DNA from: a virus
Strand: one strand, 5' to 3'
Virus record (IMG/VR): IMGVR_UViG_3300033571_026502
Location: 1-47,280 of that record
Length of the DNA stretch: 47,280 nt
Below the pieces are notes generated by a model. The model saw only the letters and a program-made list of their open reading frames with translations. It ran no database searches and was not told where the DNA came from. The translations under genes were made by a program, and so were the position numbers. Of the stretch, positions 27,573-34,926 are shown in pieces (position 1 is the first letter of the stretch; the number at the start of each line of letters is the position of its first letter).

Positions 27573-28992
27573 TTATCATGAATCCATCTTTTTTTGATGC
27601 CATACCACTAGATATTTCTAATTTAGTTTTACCTTCCATAATTTTAGCACACCAGCCCTTCATATGAAAATTTATATAATCATTCTCATCTAATCCAGCA
27701 CCGTGTCTACTAATTAGTGGAATTAATTTACGATTTCCATAATCTGGTCCGTCTTCTGCTATTTCTTCATCGCTTTTTCGTTTAAAGATACTAAAATTAC
27801 TACATAGCCAAATAATTCTATCAGATCCACTTGCTGTATCTGTTGTCTCTTTGGTTATGCCGTCTCTATTTAGTTGTATAAAAGCTAAAACAGGAATTTG
27901 ATATTTCACAGCAAAATTATGAAGGGATGTCATCATAAATCCAAGAACTTGGTATTCTTTCATATCTTGAGATATTCCGCTGCTATCCATGAGCTTAAGA
28001 TAGTCATAAATTATTAAGCAATCTTTGGCTGTGCCATCTGAGTTTAGTCCCACGTCTTTGTGTAGCCATCTTCTCATAAGTCCAACCTGTTCATCAAAAG
28101 GTTTGCCAGCAATAGATTTGTAATAAATTGGCATACTATTTAATTTTGCACTAGCTTCTTTAATTTTCTCATACTGATTTGGGGATTTGGAAAACTTTCC
28201 ACTTTCAATATTATTGATTTCTATTTCTGTCATCATGGCCAAAATTCTATGGATGTGATCTTTGTGATTCATCTCAGTATCCATATTTAGTACTGGTATG
28301 CCAAGTTTTCCAGCAACGTGTAAACTCACATTATCGCACCATAAACTTTTACCTACTTTTGGCCTAGCCGCTATTACATTAATAGTTCCTTTTCTAAAAC
28401 CTCCGCCAATAGATTGATCGTAGATTGGATACCCACTTGAAATTCCAATTTGATCTATAGGATTTTCTATTAGATAATCTAGATACGAATCAATATCTTT
28501 GCCTAATACTATTGGTTCATTATCATTAGTTAAATTAGATCCGAATTCTAAGAGAGTATCTTCGGCAATGCCTAGAATAGAAGATATTGGTTCAGATCCC
28601 GTCACATCAAGTAATTTTTCTTGAGCATTTTCTAATTCTTTATGCAGAGATCTGGCTATTTGCAATTTCTTAATTTTGGCTGCAAATTTTTTAACATTAT
28701 CTATTTCTGCTGGAAAATCTTTAACAGCCTTTAGGTGCTGGGCTTCTTCCTTTTTGCCAAGAATATGATTTATGCCGAGTTCTTGGGCGGCTGAATATAT
28801 TGAAGCTATGTCTATAGTTTTAGCTTCTTCCTTATCAAATATATGTTTAATACAACTATAGATTAGTTGATTACTATCTATCGTAAAGGAATCTTGATCA
28901 ATAAGATCGCTAATTTCCAAATAAGCCTTATCTCCATATTGAAGAATACAGCTTAGTACAGCTCTTTCAGAAGAGGGGTCACACAAAATCAT
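27532..28992 (-). CDS. dnaB: Replicative DNA helicase, DnaB-like
   Basis: 486 residues. The N-terminal domain (about 1-105) has the DnaB pattern SSERAVLSCIL...IYSAAQELG. The RecA-type motor follows: PIYDQSIGGGFRKGTINVIAARPKVGKS (Walker A near 209-217), LNMDTEM, DCLIIYDYLKLM (Walker B) and the conserved PVLAFIQLNRDG before ASGSDRI. Ring-forming 5'-3' helicase that unwinds the fork and recruits the primase. It starts 7 bases after the upstream zinc-ribbon gene ends and overlaps the primase gene by 41 bases. Confidence 0.95.
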   Translation of the reverse strand: MILCDPSSERAVLSCILQYGDKAYLEISDLIDQDSFTIDSNQLIYSCIKHIFDKEEAKTIDIASIYSAAQELGINHILGKKEEAQHLKAVKDFPAEIDNVKKFAAKIKKLQIARSLHKELENAQEKLLDVTGSEPISSILGIAEDTLLEFGSNLTNDNEPIVLGKDIDSYLDYLIENPIDQIGISSGYPIYDQSIGGGFRKGTINVIAARPKVGKSLWCDNVSLHVAGKLGIPVLNMDTEMNHKDHIHRILAMMTEIEINNIESGKFSKSPNQYEKIKEASAKLNSMPIYYKSIAGKPFDEQVGLMRRWLHKDVGLNSDGTAKDCLIIYDYLKLMDSSGISQDMKEYQVLGFMMTSLHNFAVKYQIPVLAFIQLNRDGITKETTDTASGSDRIIWLCSNFSIFKRKSDEEIAEDGPDYGNRKLIPLISRHGAGLDENDYINFHMKGWCAKIMEGKTKLEISSGMASKKDGFMINDNNDTEETISFA

Positions 28993-28998
28993 AATATT

Positions 28999-29409
28999 TT
29001 ATCCAGGAATTTTTGAACATTTATTACATTTATATCTGTTTCCAGAATCATAAGCAAGAGCCGGGTTGATAGAATCATGCTTACCACAAACTCTACAAAC
29101 AACATCCATCAGATTAAACTCTCTAGTTCTTTGAGTAGGAGAATACTGACTTAGCATTTTATCTATTTTTGTGTCGTCTTTGTGCATGTTTCGTTCTGGC
29201 ATACTCTCAAACTTATTGTATACGGAATCCTGACGATTGGCCACTTTTGTATTTTTCCTTGGGCCCGCTATTTTTCTTGTATCTGGCTTTGTATGTATAG
29301 AATCTCTCTCTGTATTGATTTCTTGCTCAGGAGTTGATTCTTGATCTTCTACCAAAGCCTTTTGTAGTATATTAATTAGCTGTTTAATATCATCATTATT
29401 AAGTGGCAT
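28999..29409 (-). CDS. Zinc-ribbon protein upstream of dnaB
   Basis: 136 residues. The N-terminal 100 are charged and low in complexity (Lys/Asp/Arg/Thr rich, probably disordered). The C-terminus forms a four-Cys ribbon: CRVCG at about residues 105-109 and CNKC near the end, closing with SKIPG. Overlaps the upstream hypothetical gene by 11 bases and ends 6 bases before dnaB. Possibly a replication accessory or loader-like adaptor by location, but no such family is recognised. Confidence 0.6.
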   Translation of the reverse strand: MPLNNDDIKQLINILQKALVEDQESTPEQEINTERDSIHTKPDTRKIAGPRKNTKVANRQDSVYNKFESMPERNMHKDDTKIDKMLSQYSPTQRTREFNLMDVVCRVCGKHDSINPALAYDSGNRYKCNKCSKIPG

Positions 29410-29890
29410 GTTTCACCTTGGTTTTCTGAATATTAAGTAACATATCTGCTAAATTTTTAATTGTATTAGAAATATACGATAATCTATCAATTCTCTGTTT
29501 AGCATATTTTTTTATAGAATTGAGATTGCTTGCTCTTTCGTTGTGTTTTACTGCTTGATAAAATTTTTCTACATATCCATATCCTTTGTAGTTGTTTATT
29601 TCATCAGCTATTACCTCTTTTACTGTTTCATCAGCCCAATTATGTCTAGCAATTTCTCTATTTAAAGTTCTTTGCACATGAAATGCAAATTGAGTTAATC
29701 TATAGGATATTTGAGCACAGTCTTCTGGACTTAATTTTTCTAAACTATCTCTATTCATAGTAAAATATGAATTTAGTTCTGTTTCTGATAACATTCCTGG
29801 ATAATACTTATGAAAACCCATTGTCGTTTCATAGTCATCAAGAATATTATCCCATTTTTCTAGTTCTTCTTTGCTTGCTGTTTTATGCAT
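29399..29890 (-). CDS. Hypothetical helical phage protein
   Basis: 163 residues, strongly helical and charged. Recognisable features are EELEKWDNILDDYE at the start, LSPEDCAQISYRLTQFAFHVQR in the middle, and a basic C-terminus ending TKVKHAT. No enzyme motif. It overlaps the VSR-like endonuclease gene by 8 bases and the zinc-ribbon gene by 11, so it belongs to the recA-dnaB block. I recognise it only as a type of conserved phage protein that accompanies replication genes. Confidence 0.6.
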   Translation of the reverse strand: MHKTASKEELEKWDNILDDYETTMGFHKYYPGMLSETELNSYFTMNRDSLEKLSPEDCAQISYRLTQFAFHVQRTLNREIARHNWADETVKEVIADEINNYKGYGYVEKFYQAVKHNERASNLNSIKKYAKQRIDRLSYISNTIKNLADMLLNIQKTKVKHAT

Positions 29891-30287
29891 TTATAATTCT
29901 TTCTTTCCACTGATTTTCATCTTCATCGTATGGTAATTCAATATATTTTATGTCGTTTAGTTCGCACCATTCTTTTTTATCACTATCTCTTTTTTTTGAT
30001 TTTAAAAAACCCATTAGATTTTGATGATAAAATCCAACTAGTTTATAGTGTTGTTCTCCATGAACTTCTATACAATATTTTTTTAAGGGTAAATAAAAGT
30101 CTAGATATAGTACTTCGGATTTTCTTACAGGAATCGGCACTTCTTCTAACATTTGTAATGTTGGAAATAATTCAATGAGTAATTGTCTTGTTTTTATATG
30201 GAGTGCAGATTTATTCTTTTGATTTTTAGATATTGTGCCAATTAAAGACCATTTTTTAGTATCTCCATCAAGAGTAATAACATTCAT
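29883..30287 (-). CDS. VSR/PD-(D/E)XK-like endonuclease
   Basis: 134 residues. The catalytic core is visible as LYLDFYLP, then CIEVHGEQHY, then a basic helix with SKKRDSDKKEWC, ending IKYIELPYDE. The D...E-x-H order is that of VSR/DUF559-type nucleases and some free-standing phage endonucleases. Overlaps the recA-like gene by 4 bases (ATGA). Given its place between the recombinase and helicase, it may process recombination intermediates or mismatches. The gene is short, so only the nuclease domain is present. Confidence 0.7.
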   Translation of the reverse strand: MNVITLDGDTKKWSLIGTISKNQKNKSALHIKTRQLLIELFPTLQMLEEVPIPVRKSEVLYLDFYLPLKKYCIEVHGEQHYKLVGFYHQNLMGFLKSKKRDSDKKEWCELNDIKYIELPYDEDENQWKERIINA

Positions 30288-31300
30288 TTAATCCCCATTG
30301 TTTCTTTAACCTGAGAATACAATTTTTCATAAACATCATTATTTTCCATAAGATAATTTCTAACCTTCTCTACTCCTTGAAATTTAGGCTTATCTTCTAA
30401 TGATGTTATTGTATACCAAGCACCACCCTTATGTATAATCCCCAAATCTGATGCGAGATTAATAACCTCTGTTTGTCTATCGATTCCTTGTCCGTACCTG
30501 ATATAACTGGTTATATTACCTCCGGGAGGACCAAGAGCAGAACATATAACTTGCCACTCTATCTCTTGTCCTATTTGAGAACCTTCTGTTCCAACAGTCC
30601 AAGGCCTGAATGTTTTGGCTCTGAGCTTAATATCTGTTTGATAAGCAATAGCCTGTCCACTCTTCTCTTTAAATTCCGCTCCATATCCTGTTGGATTTCC
30701 CATTAAATGAGTAATGCCTATAACTATATTTTTATTCACAGGAATCACGTTGGCTACTTTACGACAAAATTTTGCCAATAGTTTTGCACCGTCTGCTCTT
30801 TGCATTTTATCCATTTCACTAGTAATTTCTGCTTCTGTACATAAAGCAGAGTATGAGTCTATGATTAGAACACTACCAGGAATCTCATTAATTATTTTTT
30901 CGGCAATCTGCAAGTATTCTTCTGCATGTAAAATTTTGCCTTGTTGACTTCCTATTATGTGGAATCTAGCTAGATCTAGTCCAGGAATTCCTTCTAAGTC
31001 TCGTTTTTTCAATCTACCTTCAATATTTAGGTAATACACTTCTCTGCCATTTTTAAATGTTGAATGAGCATAGTCTAACTTTTGTGCGGTAGCAGCAAAG
31101 TCTAGGGATGATGTTGTTTTACCGCATTTTGGTTGTCCGGTTAGAACAACAAAACTGCCTTCCGGAATACCTCCTCCTAAAACTATATCTAAAGACGGAC
31201 TTACTGGTATTGTCAATACTTTCTTATCGACTAAAGCATTGCCAGATAATATAATTTCATCGCCAAATTGTTTGGTTACTTCTTCCTTTAGTTTAGTCAT
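30284..31300 (-). CDS. RecA/UvsX-like recombinase
   Basis: 338 residues. GGGIPEGSFVVLTGQPKCGKTT (Walker A, residues 55-62) follows the RecA linker. GSVLIIDSYSAL near 142-153 is Walker B, and IGITHLMGNPTGYGAEFKEKSG contains the conserved loop around DNA-binding L2 and the following KxG...A strand. The C-terminal DKPKFQGVEKVRNYL resembles UvsX tails. It forms nucleoprotein filaments on single-stranded DNA for strand exchange. Co-transcribed with an endonuclease, SSB and annealing gene in the same direction. Confidence 0.92.
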   Translation of the reverse strand: MTKLKEEVTKQFGDEIILSGNALVDKKVLTIPVSPSLDIVLGGGIPEGSFVVLTGQPKCGKTTSSLDFAATAQKLDYAHSTFKNGREVYYLNIEGRLKKRDLEGIPGLDLARFHIIGSQQGKILHAEEYLQIAEKIINEIPGSVLIIDSYSALCTEAEITSEMDKMQRADGAKLLAKFCRKVANVIPVNKNIVIGITHLMGNPTGYGAEFKEKSGQAIAYQTDIKLRAKTFRPWTVGTEGSQIGQEIEWQVICSALGPPGGNITSYIRYGQGIDRQTEVINLASDLGIIHKGGAWYTITSLEDKPKFQGVEKVRNYLMENNDVYEKLYSQVKETMGIK

Positions 31301-31709
31301 TGTCTTCTAGATCCTCTAAGGTGGATATAATATTTTTATTAGTAATATGTTTACGAAATTTTACTTTATCTTGCCTATCGAAATTTTTGGATAAAGTTTT
31401 ATTTTTCTTGCTATTTTCTTTACTTGCTTCTTCTATGATAGGTTTTAGAAAAGGAGCACGCAAAGAATAAATTTTCTGTGCATTCTGACTATTAAGAGCT
31501 AAAACAATATCTTCTGCACTATAGTCTTTTAATAATTTATTTGCCGAGCTAATTTGGTCTCTATAAAATCTAGACCAATATGGAGTTGTCCAGAATCTAT
31601 AGTGAAGATCTTTTTTGTCTTTTTTAGCTTTGTGTTCGCAAATAATTTCTGTTATGTATTGTGCCGCTGATACTGTTTTGCCATTAGAATATTTTGACAA
31701 ATATTTCAT
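31293..31709 (-). CDS. Hypothetical phage protein upstream of recA-like gene
   Basis: 138 residues, basic and helical: KTVSAAQYITEIICEHKAKKDKK, LHYRFWTTPYWSRFYRDQI, then LNSQNAQKIYSLRAPFL and a Lys-rich C-terminus. Trp/Phe/Tyr/Arg density suggests DNA contact but no fold is recognisable. Overlaps the recA-like gene by 8 bases and abuts the upstream HTH-like gene with a 1-base overlap. Confidence 0.6.
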   Translation of the reverse strand: MKYLSKYSNGKTVSAAQYITEIICEHKAKKDKKDLHYRFWTTPYWSRFYRDQISSANKLLKDYSAEDIVLALNSQNAQKIYSLRAPFLKPIIEEASKENSKKNKTLSKNFDRQDKVKFRKHITNKNIISTLEDLEDND

Positions 31710-32038
31710 TAGTTCTTTGGTCTGTGAATTGCATCTGAACGCAGATTATTACCCACAATCTTTGATCTCACAGCATCATTTCTCTCTGATGCTTCCCTGG
31801 TCATGATAGATACGCCGGAGTTTCCTTTGCCAGCGGTCTTATTAATCATAAGGTCCGGTTTGGGTTGTGCAACTGGTTCTGATCCTGTTTTTACTGGCTG
31901 GTTAATAGATGCTTTTTCCAGACTTTTTGTAACCTGTTCTATATTAAGTCCAAGCTCATTAGCTATATCATCAACATTTTTATTTTGACTATGCAACCAA
32001 TTTATAGCATAGGTTTGTGCTTTATTTAATCTTGACAT
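31709..32038 (-). CDS. Small HTH-like protein
   Basis: 109 residues. The N-terminus (AINWLHSQNKNVDDIANELGLNIEQVTKSL) fits a helix-turn-helix of the MarR/sigma-4-like kind: helix, LA/IANELGLN turn, second helix. The C-terminal half is polar and probably disordered (Gly, Ser, Lys, Pro). Could be a small transcription factor or a DNA-associated adaptor. It ends 1 base into the next gene and begins 2 bases after the upstream gene ends. The function is not known. Confidence 0.55.
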   Translation of the reverse strand: MSRLNKAQTYAINWLHSQNKNVDDIANELGLNIEQVTKSLEKASINQPVKTGSEPVAQPKPDLMINKTAGKGNSGVSIMTREASERNDAVRSKIVGNNLRSDAIHRPKN

Positions 32039-32039
32039 T

Positions 32040-32426
32040 TTAAAAATCCTCTCTTTCTGCGTTATGTATCCATGATTGATTTGCTGTTCTTAGAAATGTT
32101 ACATAGTAATCAAAAACTCTTTGAGATACTTCTTTGAAACAACTAGAGTCAGCACCATATTGTTCTAGTAGTTTATCTCTTTTATTTTCTGATAATGGTA
32201 ATGATGGATTAAATAGCTTCTTACTATTATCAATTCTGATAAGAAATTTTTCTTTACCATCGGCCTTGTACTTAATTTTTGCCAATACTCTAGGATCTTT
32301 TTCTAGATTTATTCGTGGATTATTTTCTTTATCAACAAAATCATAATCTTGAATTATTCCATAAAATTTATCATCACTTTTGGATGTAGTATTTTTTGAT
32401 GGAGTATATATGAAGCTGTCACTCAT
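32040..32426 (-). CDS. Hypothetical phage protein
   Basis: 128 residues. Shows a charged, partly beta centre (RVLAKIKYKADGKEKFLIRIDNSKK) and a C-terminal helix ending HNAEREDF. No recognisable motif. Overlaps the upstream gene by 8 bases and ends 2 bases before the HTH-like gene, so it is in the same transcript. Confidence 0.55.
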   Translation of the reverse strand: MSDSFIYTPSKNTTSKSDDKFYGIIQDYDFVDKENNPRINLEKDPRVLAKIKYKADGKEKFLIRIDNSKKLFNPSLPLSENKRDKLLEQYGADSSCFKEVSQRVFDYYVTFLRTANQSWIHNAEREDF

Positions 32427-32796
32427 TTTTATTTAATTCCTTATTGTCTTGTGCTGTTTCGTTAGAGTCTGATACGGATTCCAAAATTTTCTTTTCTAAA
32501 TAATCAAAAAAGACTTCCATATAATTATGATAATCTTTATCAATCGGAACCGGAATATGATAATTTTTTACGCAAATATCTTTGGATTCTATAATTTCAC
32601 CCTTATCATTTTGACTTAATGTTTGTGCGGTGATTGTAAATATGATCTCGTGTGGACAATCTATTAATTTTTTTGTCTTGAATTCATCTGCTGGATTATC
32701 TAATTCTTTTCTGTAATCTAAAATAGATTCCAAAATATCTGGTGAATCTACTAGCTTTTTAAAAGATTCTATGTGATCAGTGTTATTTATGTCCAT
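32419..32796 (-). CDS. Hypothetical acidic phage protein
   Basis: 125 residues, rich in Asp, Glu and Lys. The middle (CPHEIIFTITAQTLSQ, then IPVPIDKDYHNYMEVFFDYLEKKI) is conserved-looking but unassigned. Overlaps the FmdB-like gene by 10 bases and the downstream gene by 8. No catalytic signature is seen; composition fits a small cytoplasmic accessory protein. Confidence 0.55.
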   Translation of the reverse strand: MDINNTDHIESFKKLVDSPDILESILDYRKELDNPADEFKTKKLIDCPHEIIFTITAQTLSQNDKGEIIESKDICVKNYHIPVPIDKDYHNYMEVFFDYLEKKILESVSDSNETAQDNKELNKNE

Positions 32797-33131
32797 TTAA
32801 TTTTTTTCTGTTTTGGTATTCTGTTCATACCCTTTGGTAAGGGTTTCTCTGGTTTATTGTCTTTGTATTCATTGTGTTTAGTGTGCAATTCGTTTCTTTG
32901 ATCATCGCTCATTCTATCTCGATTTCTATTTGCCAAGTCTCCAAGAGTTTTTAATTCCCCATCACTCTTTTTAACGGTTGTTGATTGTGTAGAAACATCT
33001 TTTATATATAATCTATGAGTTTCTTTCGAATTACATTCAGCACACTTTGGACTTTCTATATAGTCTTTAATATAGAAGAATAATTCAAAATCTTTTTTAC
33101 ATCCTAGACAATGATATGTGTATGTTGGCAT
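32787..33131 (-). CDS. FmdB-like zinc-ribbon protein
   Basis: 114 residues. The N-terminus MPTYTYHCLGCKKDFELFF...PKCAECNS is the FmdB/zinc-ribbon-8 signature: CxxC, then CxxC about 20 residues later. The rest is a basic, disordered tail (KKIKWT at the end). Such proteins are found in bacteria and phages as putative regulators, with no defined activity. Starts 4 bases after the HNH gene stop and overlaps the next gene by 10 bases. Confidence 0.75.
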   Translation of the reverse strand: MPTYTYHCLGCKKDFELFFYIKDYIESPKCAECNSKETHRLYIKDVSTQSTTVKKSDGELKTLGDLANRNRDRMSDDQRNELHTKHNEYKDNKPEKPLPKGMNRIPKQKKIKWT

Positions 33132-33135
33132 AAAT

Positions 33136-33726
33136 TTATATATAACTATATGATTCTGGTAAATATGCTTTCCATTCTAATGGAATGCTATGCTTTATAT
33201 TAATTAGAGACTGAACAACTGGCAAGAATTTATAATTTTTCTGTGGTCTAATAGGTATATTTTTAAGTTTCATTTTCGCTTCTGATGGAGTCTTATTTCC
33301 TTTTTTTCTATTACATTTAATACAACATGTAACTATATTAGTCCAATTAGTTGGACTAGTATTTTGTTTCCATAAAGACTTAGGGATAACATGATCATAA
33401 GTTAATTCATCAATATTAAATATATTACAACAATATTGACAAGTATAGTTATCTCTTATCAAGATATTCTTACGACTAAAATTAACTCCATAATCATTTA
33501 TCTGAAAAAACTTTTTTGTTCTAGCAACAGCAGGAACAGGAAATTTTTTATTGGTTCCTTGAATAAAATCATGCTTATAAAAATCAATAATTTCTACCGG
33601 ATAGCAGTCATCTGCTTCCTCTATTTTAAAACTCCATACTATAGCCTTAGTCCAGTCTATAATGCCGAATGGACTATAATCAGCATTCAACAACAGACAT
33701 TTACTATGTTTTACGATTTCCTTCAT
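33136..33726 (-). CDS. HNH endonuclease
   Basis: 196 residues. CQYC, then YDHVIPKSLW, then TCCIKCNRKKGNKTP form the HNH nuclease with two zinc-binding CxxC pairs. The His of DHV and Asn of N-R-K-K-G fit the catalytic layout. The N-terminal 90 residues (LLNADYSPFGIIDWTKAI) are the domain typically fused in phage and bacterial HNH proteins of this family. Cuts DNA; a homing or DNA-processing role is possible. The start lies inside phoH (23-base overlap). Confidence 0.88.
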   Translation of the reverse strand: MKEIVKHSKCLLLNADYSPFGIIDWTKAIVWSFKIEEADDCYPVEIIDFYKHDFIQGTNKKFPVPAVARTKKFFQINDYGVNFSRKNILIRDNYTCQYCCNIFNIDELTYDHVIPKSLWKQNTSPTNWTNIVTCCIKCNRKKGNKTPSEAKMKLKNIPIRPQKNYKFLPVVQSLINIKHSIPLEWKAYLPESYSYI

Positions 33727-34438
33727 AGTGCTCGTAAGTTTCTAACTTTTCCATTATTTTTGCAATAATTGGATTTCTAACAATATCTCCAGCGGTGAGC
33801 TTGCAGATCCCTATGTTCTCTATATTATCAAGAGCCTTCATCATGTGCAGGAAGCCTCCTCTTAGATGCATAGATAAATCTGATTGTTCTATATCTCCGG
33901 TGAGCACCATTTTGCTATTGTTTCCTATTCTGGTAATTAACATTTTAAGTTGATCATATGAAGCATTCTGGCACTCATCGGCAACTATAAAACAATTATG
34001 AAAATTTCTACCTCTCATATATCCTAATGGAACAATTTCAATTCTATTATTTAGTTTTAGATATGCATTATACGATGGACTAATAAAATAATTGATTTCA
34101 TCTTCTATTGGTAGTAGATAGGGAAATAGTTTAGAATTAGCATCTCCAGGTAAATATCCTATCTTCTCTCCAGCTTCTACTACTGGTCGAGTTATAATAA
34201 TTTTTTTTACTTTGTTTTCTAATAGATGCTCTAGTCCAACGCCAACCGCAATATGTGTTTTACCAGATCCGGGTAGTCCTTGACAAAATGTTATAGAGTT
34301 CTCAATAATATTTCTAATATAATTTTTTTGATTTTCTGTTCTTGGTTTTAATTTATTTTTAAATGACGAGTCTACTGGATTCTCCAAATTGTTTGTAAGA
34401 TCGATAACCTTAGATTTACTATTTTTCTTTTTTCTCAA
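33704..34438 (-). CDS. phoH: PhoH-like ATPase
   Basis: 244 residues. Walker A FCQGLPGSGKTHIA, then IIITRPVVEAGEKIGYLPG, Walker B CFIVADECQNA, and the downstream KMVLTGDIEQSDL are the PhoH signature set. It is a superfamily P-loop ATPase with RNA-related activity in bacteria; its role in phages is undefined. Starts shortly after a 60-base gap with a palindrome, so it may head its own transcription unit. The HNH gene overlaps its end. Confidence 0.92.
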   Translation of the reverse strand: MRKKKNSKSKVIDLTNNLENPVDSSFKNKLKPRTENQKNYIRNIIENSITFCQGLPGSGKTHIAVGVGLEHLLENKVKKIIITRPVVEAGEKIGYLPGDANSKLFPYLLPIEDEINYFISPSYNAYLKLNNRIEIVPLGYMRGRNFHNCFIVADECQNASYDQLKMLITRIGNNSKMVLTGDIEQSDLSMHLRGGFLHMMKALDNIENIGICKLTAGDIVRNPIIAKIMEKLETYEHYEGNRKT

Positions 34439-34498
34439 ATTACATCCTTTATAATAAGGTGCTTATAGTATCGATTCATACTATTATTATACACCATA
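34439..34498 (-). promoter_or_regulatory. Intergenic gap with palindrome and -10-like element upstream of phoH
   Basis: A perfect inverted repeat ATAGTAT-CGATTC-ATACTAT occupies 34465-34484. Minus-strand TATAAT lies at 34491-34486, next to it, but no good TTGACA is seen at the right distance. The minus-strand CGATACTATA inside the palindrome is identical to that at the ssb -10. Likely promoter or operator for phoH and the genes after it; the assignment is tentative. Confidence 0.45.
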
Positions 34499-34924
34499 TT
34501 ATTTATTACCACTTGATCCGAAACCGCTTTCTCCTCTCTCGGAACTGTCCAGTTCTTCAACCTCATTAAAATTAAAATTGAAATGTTGTTCGATAATTAA
34601 TTGAGCTATCTTATCTCCATATGTAACTTCAAAAGGAGTTTCTGTGTCAGTATTAATTAATACTACTTTTATTTCTCCTCTATAAGAACTATCACAAACA
34701 CCAGCCAATACGTCTATTCCATTTTTAACAGCTAGTCCTGATCTGGGGGCTATTCTTCCATAGAATCCTTCCGGAATCTCTATGCTAATGCCTGTTGATA
34801 CTAAGGCTCTAGACAATGGTGGAATAATTAAATCTTGAACCGAATAAAGATCCGCCCCAGCATCTGTTGGAGTATTTCTTTTTGGTATTAATGCTAATTC
34901 ATGTAACTTTTTTATTTTAATCAT
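34499..34924 (-). CDS. dut: dUTP diphosphatase
   Basis: 141 residues with all five trimeric dUTPase motifs in order: DAGADLYS, RIAPRSGLAV, GVCDSSYRGEIKVVLIN, GDKIAQLI and the C-terminal ERGESGFGSSG, which closes over the active site. Hydrolyses dUTP to dUMP, protecting phage DNA from uracil and supplying dTMP synthesis. Two bases separate it from nrdA, and dCMP deaminase is close by, so the block forms a nucleotide-supply unit. Confidence 0.97.
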   Translation of the reverse strand: MIKIKKLHELALIPKRNTPTDAGADLYSVQDLIIPPLSRALVSTGISIEIPEGFYGRIAPRSGLAVKNGIDVLAGVCDSSYRGEIKVVLINTDTETPFEVTYGDKIAQLIIEQHFNFNFNEVEELDSSERGESGFGSSGNK

Positions 34925-34926
34925 TA

